Program-made: the position numbers and the translations under genes
In this document: piece by piece, positions 27,638-36,993 of the stretch
Layout of the letters: every line of letters begins with the position of its first letter
Position numbering within the stretch: position 1 is the stretch's first letter
Notes under the pieces: generated by a model
The model's input: only the letters and a program-made list of their open reading frames with translations
What the model was told of the DNA's origin: nothing
The model's database searches: none
From: Flaviflexus equikiangi
Lineage (GTDB): Bacteria > Actinomycetota > Actinomycetes > Actinomycetales > Actinomycetaceae
DNA length: 64,000 nt
Direction of reading: 5' to 3'
Assembly (NCBI RefSeq): GCF_014069875.1
Contig: NZ_CP059676.1
Span: 62,001 to 126,000, forward strand

Positions 27638-28570
27638 ATGACCACAATGCTTGCCATGACGGACGACTCAGACTTTCGCCTCATCGACACCACCATCCCC
27701 GCGCCAGCTGCTGGCGAGATTCTCATCAAGGTTTCACATGCGGGAGTGAACCGCGCAGATCTCAGCCAGGTCGAAGGCACCTACCCGCCGCCTCCCGGCG
27801 CCTCCCACATTCTCGGGCTGGAAGCATCCGGCACCAGAATGGACACGGGTGAGCCGGTCATGGCGCTTCTCTCCTCGGGAGGATACGCGGAATACGCCGC
27901 CGTGCCCGAGGGTCAGGTCATGCCCGTGCCGACAGGAATGAGCCTTGACGCTGCCGCGGCAATCCCTGAAGCCCTGGCAACCGCCTGGTCCAATCTCGTC
28001 GACGTTCTCGCGGTTGCGGAGGGTGAAACCGTTCTCATTCAGGGCGGGTCTGGATCGTTGGGCACCATCGCCGTGCAGCTGGCCAGGGAGCTTGGTGCCC
28101 GCGTCATTGCAACGGCGGGAGGCCATGAGCGCTGCCGGCAGGTTCGTGCTCTCGGCGTTGAGTGCATCGACCATGAGTCAGACATCGTCAGCCGGGTCCG
28201 AGACCTGTGCCCGGAGGGCGTCGACGCTGTGCTCGACATCGTCGGCTCCGACGTCGGTGACCTGCTCCCGCTCATGGCGACGGATGGCAGGATCGCAGTC
28301 GTCGCGCGTCAGGGCGGCGCCGAAGCCACCATCAACATCGGCAGGCTCATGGTGAAGAGAGTCTCGATCCACGGCACAACCCTGCGATCCCGGCCCATCC
28401 ACGAGAAGGAACAGATCCTTCGAGCGGCCGCTCAGTTCGCTCTCCCCCGATTCGAGGACGGGAGAATACGGCCGATCATCGCCCGCAGGTTCCCCCTGGC
28501 GGAGGCGAGGCAGGCACTCGACTACGTGAGAGGATCGCGGCCCTTCGGCAAGGTCGTCCTCGACTGCTAG
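27638..28570 (+). CDS. NAD(P)H-quinone oxidoreductase (PIG3-type MDR protein)
   Basis: This 310-residue protein belongs to the zinc-free medium-chain dehydrogenase/reductase family. VSHAGVNRADLSQVEGTYPPPPG (about 31-53) is characteristic of the PIG3/quinone oxidoreductase group and the NADPH-binding loop is VLIQGGSGSLGTIAVQLARELGARV (about 132-156). Zinc-ligand Cys and His residues of alcohol dehydrogenases are absent. It would reduce quinones or similar carbonyls using NADPH in the cytoplasm. Its TAG stop is interlocked with the stop of the convergent HAD gene (CTAG). Confidence 0.87.
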   Translation: MTTMLAMTDDSDFRLIDTTIPAPAAGEILIKVSHAGVNRADLSQVEGTYPPPPGASHILGLEASGTRMDTGEPVMALLSSGGYAEYAAVPEGQVMPVPTGMSLDAAAAIPEALATAWSNLVDVLAVAEGETVLIQGGSGSLGTIAVQLARELGARVIATAGGHERCRQVRALGVECIDHESDIVSRVRDLCPEGVDAVLDIVGSDVGDLLPLMATDGRIAVVARQGGAEATINIGRLMVKRVSIHGTTLRSRPIHEKEQILRAAAQFALPRFEDGRIRPIIARRFPLAEARQALDYVRGSRPFGKVVLDC

Positions 28571-29436
28571 AGGAGCCTTTCGAGGACGATCGCGAGACCA
28601 TCTTCATCGACCGGCGCGGTCTGAGCATCGGCTGAACCATGAACCTTGGGGCTGGCATCTCCCATCGAGATACCGGTCCCCGCCCACCCCAACATCTCGA
28701 TGTCGTTCTCACCGTCGCCCACCGCGAGTACGTTCGATGTGGGCAGGGAGAATTCCTGGCGCAGCTTTTCGAGGGCGCTAGCCTTCGAGACGCCATAGGG
28801 CGAGATGTCGAGCCAGGCAGTCCACCCGACCGCATACTCCACACCGTCCAAGCCGAGCCCGTCGATACGGTCCTGAAGCTCTTGAGCGCTGAGAGAAGGG
28901 GCGCGAACAGTCAGCCGTGTCGCATCGTCTCCCGCAAGCTTCGCCGCAGGGGTGATGACCGAGTGTCCGACAAGCTCTCCATCCGGGAACGGTGCCGACA
29001 GCCTGCGGGGGCCGCGTGCAGGCTCGACCGCGAGAAGCGCTTCTGGCACATGAGTCCTGATGATGTCGATCTCGGCCGCAGGATTGAACGTCGTGTAGTC
29101 GAGAAGCCGGGCACCCGGGTAGATTCCCGGCTCAGCGACCCCGGCCTCGCGCGACAGGGTGATCGCGCCGTTCGCGCAGATCGCGACACCGTCGGGAAGG
29201 CGGAGCTGGTCCGCAACCAGCATCATGGCGTCGATGCCGCGCCCGGTCGCTATGACGACACGGGAGCCGACAGCGAGGTGGGCGTGGATCGCGTCCGCGA
29301 CGCGAGGCGACAGAGACGTGTCGTGACGGATGGTCGTGCCGTCCAGGTCGAGGGCGACGAGAAGCTCGGGACCGGCCCCGGGCAGGCTCGACATCGCCTC
29401 ATCGAGCCGTGCGGCGTCGTATGCGCTGGCTGTCAC
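28567..29436 (-). CDS. HAD-superfamily hydrolase (Cof-type)
   Basis: This 289-residue protein has HAD motif [16 protein letters not shown] (about 25-39), motif II VIATGRG, and motifs [14 protein letters not shown]...[14 protein letters not shown] (about 220-251), as in Cof/YidA-type phosphatases with a C2 cap. It would dephosphorylate small phosphorylated metabolites. GTG 29436 overlaps the serS stop (GTGA), suggesting translational coupling; a start at Met15 is possible. The last codon shares a CTAG with the convergent oxidoreductase gene. Confidence 0.86.
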   Translation of the reverse strand: MTASAYDAARLDEAMSSLPGAGPELLVALDLDGTTIRHDTSLSPRVADAIHAHLAVGSRVVIATGRGIDAMMLVADQLRLPDGVAICANGAITLSREAGVAEPGIYPGARLLDYTTFNPAAEIDIIRTHVPEALLAVEPARGPRRLSAPFPDGELVGHSVITPAAKLAGDDATRLTVRAPSLSAQELQDRIDGLGLDGVEYAVGWTAWLDISPYGVSKASALEKLRQEFSLPTSNVLAVGDGENDIEMLGWAGTGISMGDASPKVHGSADAQTAPVDEDGLAIVLERLL

Positions 29437-30692
29437 TGTACGGAGATCAGCTCCCGGCCGCCGAGGTAAGGCCGGAGCCCCTCGGGAACGTAGATGCTGC
29501 CGTCCTCGCGCTGGTGATTCTCGAGGATCGCCACGAGCCAGCGAGTCGTCGCCAGTGTGCCGTTGAGCGTCGCGACGGTCTGGGTCTTCCCATCAACCTT
29601 CTCCCGAACGGAGAGGCGTCTCGCCTGGAAGGTCGTACAGTTCGACGTGGACGTCACCTCCATCCACCGTTCCTGGCTTGGCAGCCAGGCTTCGCAATCG
29701 AACTTACGGGCAGCAGAGCTGCCGAGATCTCCCGCCGCCGTGTCGATGACGCGGTAGGGAAGCTCAACCTTGGCAAGCATCTGCTCTTCGAAATCGAGCA
29801 GACGAGCATGCTCGTTCTCCGCATCGTCCGGGGTGCAGTAGGAGAACATCTCCACCTTGTTGAACTGGTGGACGCGGATGATTCCGCGGGTGTCCTTGCC
29901 GTACGAGCCGGCCTCCCGCCGGTAGCAGGTCGACCATCCCGCGTAGCGCTTCGGGCCGTCCGACAGGTCGATGATCTCATCGGAATGGAACCCGGCCAAC
30001 GCCACTTCGGAGGTGCCGACCAGATAGAGGTCGTCCGTCTCCAGGTGATAGATCTCGTCGGCGTGCGCGCCGAGGAAGCCCGTCCCCGCCATCACCTCCG
30101 GCTTCACGAGGGTCGGCGTGACCGTCAGGGTGAAACCGTTGGCCTCGGCAAGATCCGCTGCCGCCGTGAGCAGGGCGAGCTCGAGCCGCGCGCCGATGCC
30201 GGTGAGATAGTAGAAGCGCGACCCGGACACTTTTGTTCCCCGAGCCATGTCGATGGCGCGAATGCCCTCGGCAAGATCGAGGTGGTCTTTCACGGGGAAA
30301 TCGAATGTCGGAACATCTCCCACGTGCTTGAGGACGACATAGTCGTCCTCTCCGCCGGAGGGCACCCCATCGACGATGATGTTCGGGATCAGCATGCCGA
30401 TCCGCTCGTATTCCGCGTTAGCCTTCGCGGCGGCGTCCTCGAGCTCCTTCACCTTCGCCGCCAGTTCCTGAGCCTGGGCGAGGATGGTGGGACGCTCCTC
30501 GGCGGATGCCTTCCCGACCGTGCGAGACAGAGCCTTCTGCTGGGCGCGCGTCTCCTCTGCCACCTGCAGAGTCGAGCGACGGGCCTCGTCTGCTCGCAGG
30601 AGGTCATCTACCAGGGTCTCATTGGCGCCGCGGGCCCGCTGCGATGCTTTGACAGCTTCGGGGTTCTCACGGACGTAGCGAATATCGATCAT
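29433..30692 (-). CDS. serS: Serine-tRNA ligase
   Basis: This 419-residue protein is a class II seryl-tRNA synthetase. It starts [18 protein letters not shown] and has an N-terminal coiled-coil arm (about 25-100) that contacts the long variable arm of tRNA-Ser. It shows motif 2 with [22 protein letters not shown] (about 265-286) and motif 3 near the C-terminus ([14 protein letters not shown]). It charges the three tRNA-Ser genes found in this window and also supplies serine to tRNA-Sec if present. It is followed by the HAD gene with a GTGA overlap and is divergent from the diacylglycerol-kinase gene, 36 bases away. Confidence 0.94.
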   Translation of the reverse strand: MIDIRYVRENPEAVKASQRARGANETLVDDLLRADEARRSTLQVAEETRAQQKALSRTVGKASAEERPTILAQAQELAAKVKELEDAAAKANAEYERIGMLIPNIIVDGVPSGGEDDYVVLKHVGDVPTFDFPVKDHLDLAEGIRAIDMARGTKVSGSRFYYLTGIGARLELALLTAAADLAEANGFTLTVTPTLVKPEVMAGTGFLGAHADEIYHLETDDLYLVGTSEVALAGFHSDEIIDLSDGPKRYAGWSTCYRREAGSYGKDTRGIIRVHQFNKVEMFSYCTPDDAENEHARLLDFEEQMLAKVELPYRVIDTAAGDLGSSAARKFDCEAWLPSQERWMEVTSTSNCTTFQARRLSVREKVDGKTQTVATLNGTLATTRWLVAILENHQREDGSIYVPEGLRPYLGGRELISVQ

Positions 30693-30728
30693 GTCACCAG
30701 TCTAGCCCGCAGGGGTTATCCTTTCGAT

Positions 30729-31862
30729 ATGACCTGGGAATCATGGCTTGCGATTGCGGCCCTTCTCGTGGCGCTGAGCGCCCTGTTCCTCGCACTCAGC
30801 AACCGACAGGCCATCGCAACGCGTCTCGCCAAATCCTCCGAGCACGGCCAATGGGCGCTCGAACACGATGCGGACAACGTGAGATCGAAGCCCGTGGTCG
30901 TCATCTACAACCCGGTCAAGAACATCAACGTCCCCACCTTCAAAGCCCTCGTCGAGCGCATGGCGGCGGAAGCCGGTTATCAGGACGTTCGCTTCAGCGA
31001 GACAACAGTCGAAGAACCGGGCAGCAGCCAGGCGAAGCAGGCTGTCTCCGACGGTGCCGGTCTCGTCATCGCGGCCGGTGGAGACGGTACCGTGCGGGCC
31101 GTCGCAGCAGGGCTCGCCAAGAGCGGAACAGCTCTCGGCATCGTTGCCCTCGGTACCGGAAACCTCCTGGCCCGAAATCTCGACCTTCCCATCTCCTCGA
31201 CCGAGGCGATGGTGCGGACCGCACTCACGGGAGGCACGCATGCCATGGATGTCGGGTTCCTTCAGGCGGACCCGCTGACGGAATCCGAGCTGTTGGTCCT
31301 CGCGAACGAAGACCCCGATGCGCTGTCGGTGCCGGACGGCGATCACGCCTTCGCCGTGATCGCAGGCCTCGGTTTCGATGCCGCGATGGTGGGCGATGCT
31401 GATGCCGAGCTCAAGTCCAAGATCGGCTGGGTTGCCTACGTCGCCTCAGCCGTACGGAATCTGACAGCCACGAAGATCCACGCGAAGATCACGGCCGGAG
31501 CCGGGCACGAGGTGCCGATCGATGCTCGTTCGATCATGTTCGCCAACTGCGGGAAGCTGCCCGGCGGTGTGGTGCTCGCTCCCGATGCTCGACTCGATGA
31601 TGGTTGGATCGATCTCGTCGTCATCGACACGAAGGGCGGCCTTGTCGGCTGGGCCGATCTTGTTCGCCGCATGGGATTGGCCGGCATGGGTGTGACGAAT
31701 GACGGTCTCCCGATGACGGGCATGATCGACCTGCGCAAGACGAGCCGGGCCAGCGTCGTGACGGAATCACCCGCCCGCGTCCAGGTTGACGGTGACGTTC
31801 TCGGCTACGCGTCGACAGTGAGGGCGCGAGTCGAGCCTGGTGGTCTCCTCGTCAGGTTCTGA
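30729..31862 (+). CDS. Diacylglycerol/lipid kinase family protein
   Basis: This 377-residue protein starts at ATG 30729 with a hydrophobic N-terminal helix (about residues 5-25) that may anchor it to the membrane. The kinase domain shows VVVIYNPVKN (about 57-66), the nucleotide-binding GGDGTVRAVAAGLAKS (about 118-133), GTGNLLARNLDLP (about 145-157) and the C-terminal VQVDGDVLG region. Members phosphorylate diacylglycerol, sphingoid bases or related lipids; the substrate is unknown here. The longer upstream reading would lie antisense to serS and was rejected. Confidence 0.85.
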   Translation: MTWESWLAIAALLVALSALFLALSNRQAIATRLAKSSEHGQWALEHDADNVRSKPVVVIYNPVKNINVPTFKALVERMAAEAGYQDVRFSETTVEEPGSSQAKQAVSDGAGLVIAAGGDGTVRAVAAGLAKSGTALGIVALGTGNLLARNLDLPISSTEAMVRTALTGGTHAMDVGFLQADPLTESELLVLANEDPDALSVPDGDHAFAVIAGLGFDAAMVGDADAELKSKIGWVAYVASAVRNLTATKIHAKITAGAGHEVPIDARSIMFANCGKLPGGVVLAPDARLDDGWIDLVVIDTKGGLVGWADLVRRMGLAGMGVTNDGLPMTGMIDLRKTSRASVVTESPARVQVDGDVLGYASTVRARVEPGGLLVRF

Positions 31863-31864
31863 TC

Positions 31865-32797
31865 CTAGTCTTTGGTCTCAAGCAGGCCCGCCACCCATGA
31901 GCGTGCCGACGAGAAGTCCTGATCGGCCGTACCGGGGCGAAGCTTGACAGGTATCTGGTGGGCGCTCGGATAGGACCCGAAGAACCGAACCAGTGGGCAT
32001 GTCCGATGGAGGCCGATCAGCACTGCCTGGACGCGCTCATCCGCGACATGGCCTTCGCAGTCGATCGAGAACTGGTAGCGGCCGAGAGAGTCGCCGACGG
32101 GACGGGATTCGATCCTCGAGAGATTGACCCCGCGGGTAGCGAACTGCTCAAGCATCGTCAGGAGGGCGCCCGACTCGTCCGAGGGCAGCTGCACCTGGAG
32201 CGTTGTCTTATCGGAGGGGGTCCGTTCCGGCAGCGGAACATTCTCCGGGCCGACCGTGATGAACCGGGTGACAGCATCCGGGTTGTCGGCGACACCCTCC
32301 GCGAGAACCGTCAAACCATACTGTTCCGCGGACAGGGGATTGCACAGGGCCGCATCGAAGTTTGTCGCTCCTCCCGCCATCGCCGCAGCCGCGGCCGCCG
32401 TGGAGGTGGCAGGAACATGGATGACATCGCCCAGGTTGTCGGCGATCCAGTTCTGGCATTGGGCCCAGCCGTGGGGGTGGGTCGAAATCCTCTTCACATC
32501 CTCGAGGCGCGTCCCCTCGGGGGCGGCAAGGACGAACGTGATCGGGACGAGCATTTCCCCGACGATACGGAGGGCGGAGCCGTTCGAGAGGGAGTCGATG
32601 GTGGCATTGACGCCGCCCTCGACAGAGTTCTCGATGGGAACGACCGCGAAGTCTGTCTCACCCCTGCGGACCATGCGGAGGGCCGCGGGGACATCAACCG
32701 CAGGAACGTGCTCGGACTCGTCGCTCGAGACCTGCATGAGTGCCATCTGCGTGAACGTGCCCCGAGGGCCCAGGTAGGAAAAGCGCATAGGCACCAT
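31865..32797 (-). CDS. pheA: Prephenate dehydratase
   Basis: This 310-residue protein is a monofunctional prephenate dehydratase with a regulatory ACT domain. The catalytic domain begins FSYLGPRGTFTQMAL and contains VVPIENSVEGGVNATIDSL (about 54-73). The ACT domain (about 198-275) contains GVNLSRIESRP, where ESRP is the phenylalanine-binding motif. It converts prephenate to phenylpyruvate for phenylalanine synthesis and is probably feedback-inhibited by phenylalanine. ATG 32797 is chosen; ATG 32788 (MRFSYLG) is an equally good start. The C-terminal 30 residues after the ACT domain are a poorly conserved tail. Confidence 0.92.
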   Translation of the reverse strand: MVPMRFSYLGPRGTFTQMALMQVSSDESEHVPAVDVPAALRMVRRGETDFAVVPIENSVEGGVNATIDSLSNGSALRIVGEMLVPITFVLAAPEGTRLEDVKRISTHPHGWAQCQNWIADNLGDVIHVPATSTAAAAAAMAGGATNFDAALCNPLSAEQYGLTVLAEGVADNPDAVTRFITVGPENVPLPERTPSDKTTLQVQLPSDESGALLTMLEQFATRGVNLSRIESRPVGDSLGRYQFSIDCEGHVADERVQAVLIGLHRTCPLVRFFGSYPSAHQIPVKLRPGTADQDFSSARSWVAGLLETKD

Positions 32798-32847
32798 TGT
32801 AGTCCCGTCCTTTCACCGTCATTCTCGTGTCCATATAGGATCGGTCC

Positions 32848-34911
32848 ATGAGATCGCTCGCAGCCGCCGTCATCGCCGCTTGTGCCTGTGCGCTAGCGAT
32901 CGTCTCGCCCGCCGCAGCCCACTCCGATCCTCCCGTTGTCATCATCGGCACCGGAGGAGTGATGTGGGAATACGTCACTCCGGAGGACACGCCCAACCTC
33001 TTCGCCTTCTCCGAGCGTGCGGCAGTCGGCAACGTCTCCGTCCGCTCCGTCTATCCCACAACCTGCCCAGCAGACGGATGGCTCACCCTGGGTGCAGGAG
33101 AACGAGCAGGCGATAGCGTCTCCGATTCCGGGGCGTGCCGGCTGCTCGAGGAACCGGCACAGAGCGAGACGGGCTTCCTCGTCCCGAACTGGAAGGACTA
33201 TCTCGCCTCTGCCGAGAATTCCCCCTACCGTGCGACCCTTGGTCAGCTGAACGACCTGACGCGGGATCGTGACACTCTCGCACTCGGCCCCGGTGCCGCG
33301 ATCGCACTGGCGGACGATCGTGGACGAGTTGAGGACTACGGTGACGTGTCTGATCTGACCGACCTCGCGCCGGGCAAGGATCTTGTGCTCATCGACCTCG
33401 GCGGGCTGTCGGAGCTCGAACCGCGCCAGTTCGCGCAGACGGAATCGCGGCTGACGGGCGATCCGCTCTCCGCCTCTTTCGTGGGCCAGAACTGGAATGA
33501 CAGCGACCTGAGAGAGCTCATGAGAGAGCTCGACGCACGTCTGGGAACAGTGCTCGACGACGTTGAGAAGGCGCTCCCCGATGCACATACGACAATCGTG
33601 TCTCTTTCCGACTATTCCGCAACCGCGTCGACGCTCCAGGTGGTCATGACAGAGTCGGACGAGCCTGGCCTAGTCACGTCAGCGACGACGCGGCGCGACG
33701 GCCTCATCGCCATCACTGACCTCCTCCCCACCATCGTTCCAGGCGCGGCGGGCCCAGGGTCGCCGTTGACTGTCACTGAAGGAGGGACAGCCGCAGACAA
33801 TCGTGAAACCGTCACCGATCTTGACAGGCTGACTCTCGCGATCGCCCCCGCAACGGGACCGGTGTATGCGCTGTGGGGAACGATGTGGCTCCTCACGCTG
33901 GCCTTCCTGCGCAGGCGTGGCCCCGCCCTCTATACTGCACTCCTTGCTTCCGCCGCCGTGCCGGCAGCCAACGTCGCGATGATGGCAACCCCCTGGTATC
34001 GGGCACCCTTCCCCACCGCCGTCCTTCTCCTGGGAACCTTCGCGCTCAGTCTCGTCATCGCAGGCATCGCGTTCCGAACGAGGAGATTCGGGCGTGAATA
34101 CCCGGCAGGGACTGTTGCGGCCGTGACCGTGACAGCCTTCCTCCTGCCGGTGCTCCTCGGATCCACACTCGCCCTCAACTCAGCATTCGGCGCCCTCCCC
34201 CAGCTTGGTCGCTTCTACGGGATGACGAACATGATGTTCGCAATATCGGGAGCCGCGAGCCTCATCCTCGCGGGAGTCATCGCCAGCCGGGTCGCGGAGA
34301 ACAGACGTGCCGCGCTCATGATCCTCCTGCTCGGGGCAGTCGTCATCCTCATCGACGGCTCACCCTGGCACGGTGCGGACTTCGGTGGGCCCCCCGTGCT
34401 CACGATCGCGTTCGCAGTGCTGGCGATGCTCGTGGCGGGCTGGCCGATCACCGTGTGGCGGGCCGGCGGGATCCTGATCGCAGCAGGTCTTGTCGCGGCA
34501 CTGTTCGCGACTGTCGACTATCTTCGCCCAGCAGACGAACGCACCCACCTCGGCGACTTCGCGGAATCCGTCCTCGACGGCTCCGCACTGACCGTGATTC
34601 TCCGCAAGGGCTCTCAGGTGCTCGCGCAGTGGCCGCTGATCCTCATCCTCCTCAGCGTGGTCGTGGCCCTTGCCCTGTGGTTGAAGAAGAAGGGTGCGAT
34701 GGCACTGTTCGCTGAGAAGCGGGACGATCCATGGCTGTGGGTGGGTCTCGCGCTCGTCATCCTCCTTGTCGGAGGAATGCTCATCAACGATTCCGGTGTC
34801 ATCATCGTCGTGACCGGAGGAATGGTTGCATTACCTCTGATCGCGTCACTTGACCGGGCGGATCAACCAGCGGCGGTCTCGCCTAGAAGGGGCGCACCCG
34901 GTAGGCGCTGA
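32848..34911 (+). CDS. Large membrane protein with alkaline-phosphatase-like ectodomain
   Basis: This 687-residue protein has a signal sequence (about 1-24, cut after PAAAH), an extracytoplasmic domain of about 310 residues, and about 10 membrane segments (about 340-680). The ectodomain keeps the layout of the alkaline-phosphatase superfamily: DTPNLFAFSERAAVGNVSVR, TTCPADGWLTLGAG (the usual nucleophile loop) and RRDGLIAITDLLPTIVPG. The first metal-binding Asp appears replaced (VVIIGTGGVMW), so it may be inactive. Actinobacteria commonly encode such proteins, with unknown role. Its 3' end overlaps the convergent glycosyltransferase gene by 29 bases. Confidence 0.75.
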   Translation: MRSLAAAVIAACACALAIVSPAAAHSDPPVVIIGTGGVMWEYVTPEDTPNLFAFSERAAVGNVSVRSVYPTTCPADGWLTLGAGERAGDSVSDSGACRLLEEPAQSETGFLVPNWKDYLASAENSPYRATLGQLNDLTRDRDTLALGPGAAIALADDRGRVEDYGDVSDLTDLAPGKDLVLIDLGGLSELEPRQFAQTESRLTGDPLSASFVGQNWNDSDLRELMRELDARLGTVLDDVEKALPDAHTTIVSLSDYSATASTLQVVMTESDEPGLVTSATTRRDGLIAITDLLPTIVPGAAGPGSPLTVTEGGTAADNRETVTDLDRLTLAIAPATGPVYALWGTMWLLTLAFLRRRGPALYTALLASAAVPAANVAMMATPWYRAPFPTAVLLLGTFALSLVIAGIAFRTRRFGREYPAGTVAAVTVTAFLLPVLLGSTLALNSAFGALPQLGRFYGMTNMMFAISGAASLILAGVIASRVAENRRAALMILLLGAVVILIDGSPWHGADFGGPPVLTIAFAVLAMLVAGWPITVWRAGGILIAAGLVAALFATVDYLRPADERTHLGDFAESVLDGSALTVILRKGSQVLAQWPLILILLSVVVALALWLKKKGAMALFAEKRDDPWLWVGLALVILLVGGMLINDSGVIIVVTGGMVALPLIASLDRADQPAAVSPRRGAPGRR

Positions 34912-35674
34912 AAGGCTCGCCTGGGCGCTGGCTGCTGGGATCGACCCGGTAGTGGGACGCTATCCGAACGCCGCGCAGCCTGCGCATGTTGACCGCGAGA
35001 GCAACATCCCGGTACTGGCCGGCACGATGAAGCTGGCCCGAGAAATCATTCCCGGTCGGACGATGCTGGAGATCGCACGGGATCTCCTGAAGAGTCATAC
35101 CCGCCACGAGCATGTCGATCGTCATCGCCGTCTCAACACCCCAGCCGCGTGCCAGCGGCTTCGCCGACTCGTAGGCTTCCCTCGTCATGCAGCGCTGTCC
35201 CGACAGCGGCTGCGTCGGGGACCATCCGGTCAAAGCGGAAATGGCTCGGCGCGACAATCCCGTGACGAGTCCGTGCCCGCCAGCACCGGCCTGCTTGGGA
35301 AGAACCGCGATCGTGCAGTCTGCCTGGCCCGACATGACGGGCTCGACGAGGGGGGCGGTTTGGACGGCGGTCTCGCTGAGATCCGCATCGATGAACATGA
35401 GGAGCCGGGGTTCGCGTCCCTCCGCGTCCCTCATCGCCACCACGGATGCTCCGGTTTCCAGGGCGGACGCCTTGCCCCTGTTGACCGGATGGCGCACGAC
35501 GGTCGCACCGGCCGCACGTGCAGCTGATTGCGTGTCATCCGTCGAACCGTCATCGACCACGACGATGAGGTCAACGTAGGGAATCGCGCGCGCTGACCGA
35601 ATGGTCGAAGCAATCAGATCGACCTCGTCCTTTGCGGGTATGACGACCGCGACGTGCACACGAGAGGAGTTCAC
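34883..35674 (-). CDS. Glycosyltransferase family 2 protein
   Basis: This 263-residue GT-A protein begins with VAVVIPAKDEVDLIASTI and has VVVDDGSTDDT (about 39-49), NRGKASALETG (about 65-75) and the metal-binding FIDADLSE (about 93-100). The general pattern resembles glucosyl-3-phosphoglycerate synthase (GpgS) and dolichol-phosphate-mannose-synthase-like enzymes but it is shorter than GpgS, so the acceptor is uncertain. There are no membrane segments. It is convergent with and overlaps the large membrane protein gene. Confidence 0.82.
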   Translation of the reverse strand: MNSSRVHVAVVIPAKDEVDLIASTIRSARAIPYVDLIVVVDDGSTDDTQSAARAAGATVVRHPVNRGKASALETGASVVAMRDAEGREPRLLMFIDADLSETAVQTAPLVEPVMSGQADCTIAVLPKQAGAGGHGLVTGLSRRAISALTGWSPTQPLSGQRCMTREAYESAKPLARGWGVETAMTIDMLVAGMTLQEIPCDLQHRPTGNDFSGQLHRAGQYRDVALAVNMRRLRGVRIASHYRVDPSSQRPGEPFSAYRVRPF

Positions 35675-35729
35675 AACGTAAGCTTAGCGCCCTAACTGGT
35701 GAGAGATTGACAACAGACCGAATACTGAT

Positions 35730-35758
35730 GGGTTGGCGCAGCTGATGTGCGCCAACCC
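35730..35758 (-). terminator. Hairpin after the DUF5926 gene
   Basis: GGGTTGGCGCA (35730-35740) pairs with TGCGCCAACCC (35748-35758) around a 7-base loop, directly after the DUF5926 stop at 35761. No long T-run follows on the minus strand. Confidence 0.7.
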
Positions 35759-35760
35759 GC

Positions 35761-36612
35761 CTATCGGAGAGTCACCTGCCGGGACACGATGCCGGACCTG
35801 GCGCGGCGCTCTTCGGGAGTGAGGGGCTCGGTGGCGGCGATGGCGGCAGCGAACTCGTCCTCGAAGGTTGCCATGGGGGCGGATAGCTCATCGGCTTCCG
35901 TGCCGGGAGCGAGCTGCCAGACGGGGATGAGGAGTCCGCACGCGCGGAACGCGCCCACGAAACGAGCATCCTTATCGAAGCCCTCCGATCGTGCCGTCTG
36001 GAGGCGTGCCAACCCGTCGAGGACACGGTCCTGATCCTCTGTGCGAATCCAGCGCACGAACTCGTTGGTCATCCGCACCCAGTACGCTCCGCGAATCGCA
36101 TCGATAGCGACAGTCGGGGCAACATTGTCACGCGTCTGCTCGATCGCCTGGCGGACATCGTCGCGATCCTTCTCCTCGTCGCTCACCCAGTAGGCGAAAT
36201 CCTCGTACAGGACGAGGTCGAGGGGCTGATCGACAAGAACGTCTGACAGTCGCGGGCCCGGCTCTGCCAGTTCTGCGGACTGGATGGCTTCCCCGGGCTC
36301 GAGCTCGAGGGCGTCGATGATGAGAGCGGCAAGGTCGCGGGAGGCGTCTCCCGAGCCGGTCACCGTCTGCACGGCGACGAGCAGTTCACCGTCTTCGCGC
36401 CGCACGGCCGCCGCCATGTTCGGCAGGAGCGTGACGAGGGTGATATCCCGGCTGCCATACTCGGGGGCTGTCGTGGCCGAAGCAGTCGCCGCAGGAAGGA
36501 TCTCCTTCATGGCAACCAGCTCGACCTCTGCTGTCAGGCCCTCGTAGGGGCGCTCGACAAAGGGCACACGCTTCTTCTTCGGCGCCTTGTTGAGGCGGCT
36601 CTTCTTACCCAT
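35761..36612 (-). CDS. DUF5926 family protein
   Basis: This 283-residue protein starts MGKKSRLNKAPKKKR, a strongly basic tail, followed by PFVERPYEGL and an acidic globular region. It matches the actinobacterial DUF5926 family, sometimes mislabelled as a SecA-related protein; it has no SecA motor motifs. Its function is unknown. AAGGAG lies just before ATG 36612 and overlaps the end of the rhodanese gene, so the two are co-transcribed. A hairpin follows the stop. Confidence 0.82.
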   Translation of the reverse strand: MGKKSRLNKAPKKKRVPFVERPYEGLTAEVELVAMKEILPAATASATTAPEYGSRDITLVTLLPNMAAAVRREDGELLVAVQTVTGSGDASRDLAALIIDALELEPGEAIQSAELAEPGPRLSDVLVDQPLDLVLYEDFAYWVSDEEKDRDDVRQAIEQTRDNVAPTVAIDAIRGAYWVRMTNEFVRWIRTEDQDRVLDGLARLQTARSEGFDKDARFVGAFRACGLLIPVWQLAPGTEADELSAPMATFEDEFAAAIAATEPLTPEERRARSGIVSRQVTLR

Positions 36613-36620
36613 GGGGCTCC

Positions 36621-36971
36621 TTAAGCGATCGTGGGGATGTCGCCATCAGACGACACAAGCGGCAGGCCGTTGTTCTGCCACGCGGCCATGCCATCAGACA
36701 GATCCCATGCATCGATACCGTTCTCTGCGAGAATCTCGGCGGCCTGTGCGCTGCGCCGACCCAGCCGGCAGACGACCATGATGTCAGTATCGGGGACTTC
36801 GTCGATCCTGTCTGCGAGCTCGTCGAGCGGAATGTGAAGAGCTCCGGGAGCGTGTCCCGCATCCCATTCGTCTTCGCCGCGAACGTCAATGAGAGTAAAC
36901 CCTTCCGGAATGGGGTTGTCAGCGTTCAGATCCGTCGTGACGAGGGGTCCCGGGTGAAGTGGAATAGCCAT
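36621..36971 (-). CDS. Rhodanese-like domain protein
   Basis: This 116-residue protein is a single rhodanese domain: FTLIDVRGEDEWDAGHAPGA (about 25-44) and the active-site loop VVCRLGRRSAQAAEIL with the catalytic Cys near residue 71. Single-domain rhodaneses carry sulfane sulfur for detoxification or tRNA and cofactor thiolation. ATG 36971 (MAIPLHPG) is chosen, as an earlier start would cross the divergent CopC gene start. The DUF5926 gene follows 8 bases later. Confidence 0.85.
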   Translation of the reverse strand: MAIPLHPGPLVTTDLNADNPIPEGFTLIDVRGEDEWDAGHAPGALHIPLDELADRIDEVPDTDIMVVCRLGRRSAQAAEILAENGIDAWDLSDGMAAWQNNGLPLVSSDGDIPTIA

Positions 36972-36993
36972 GCGTCTAGAGTACGGTGAAAGA

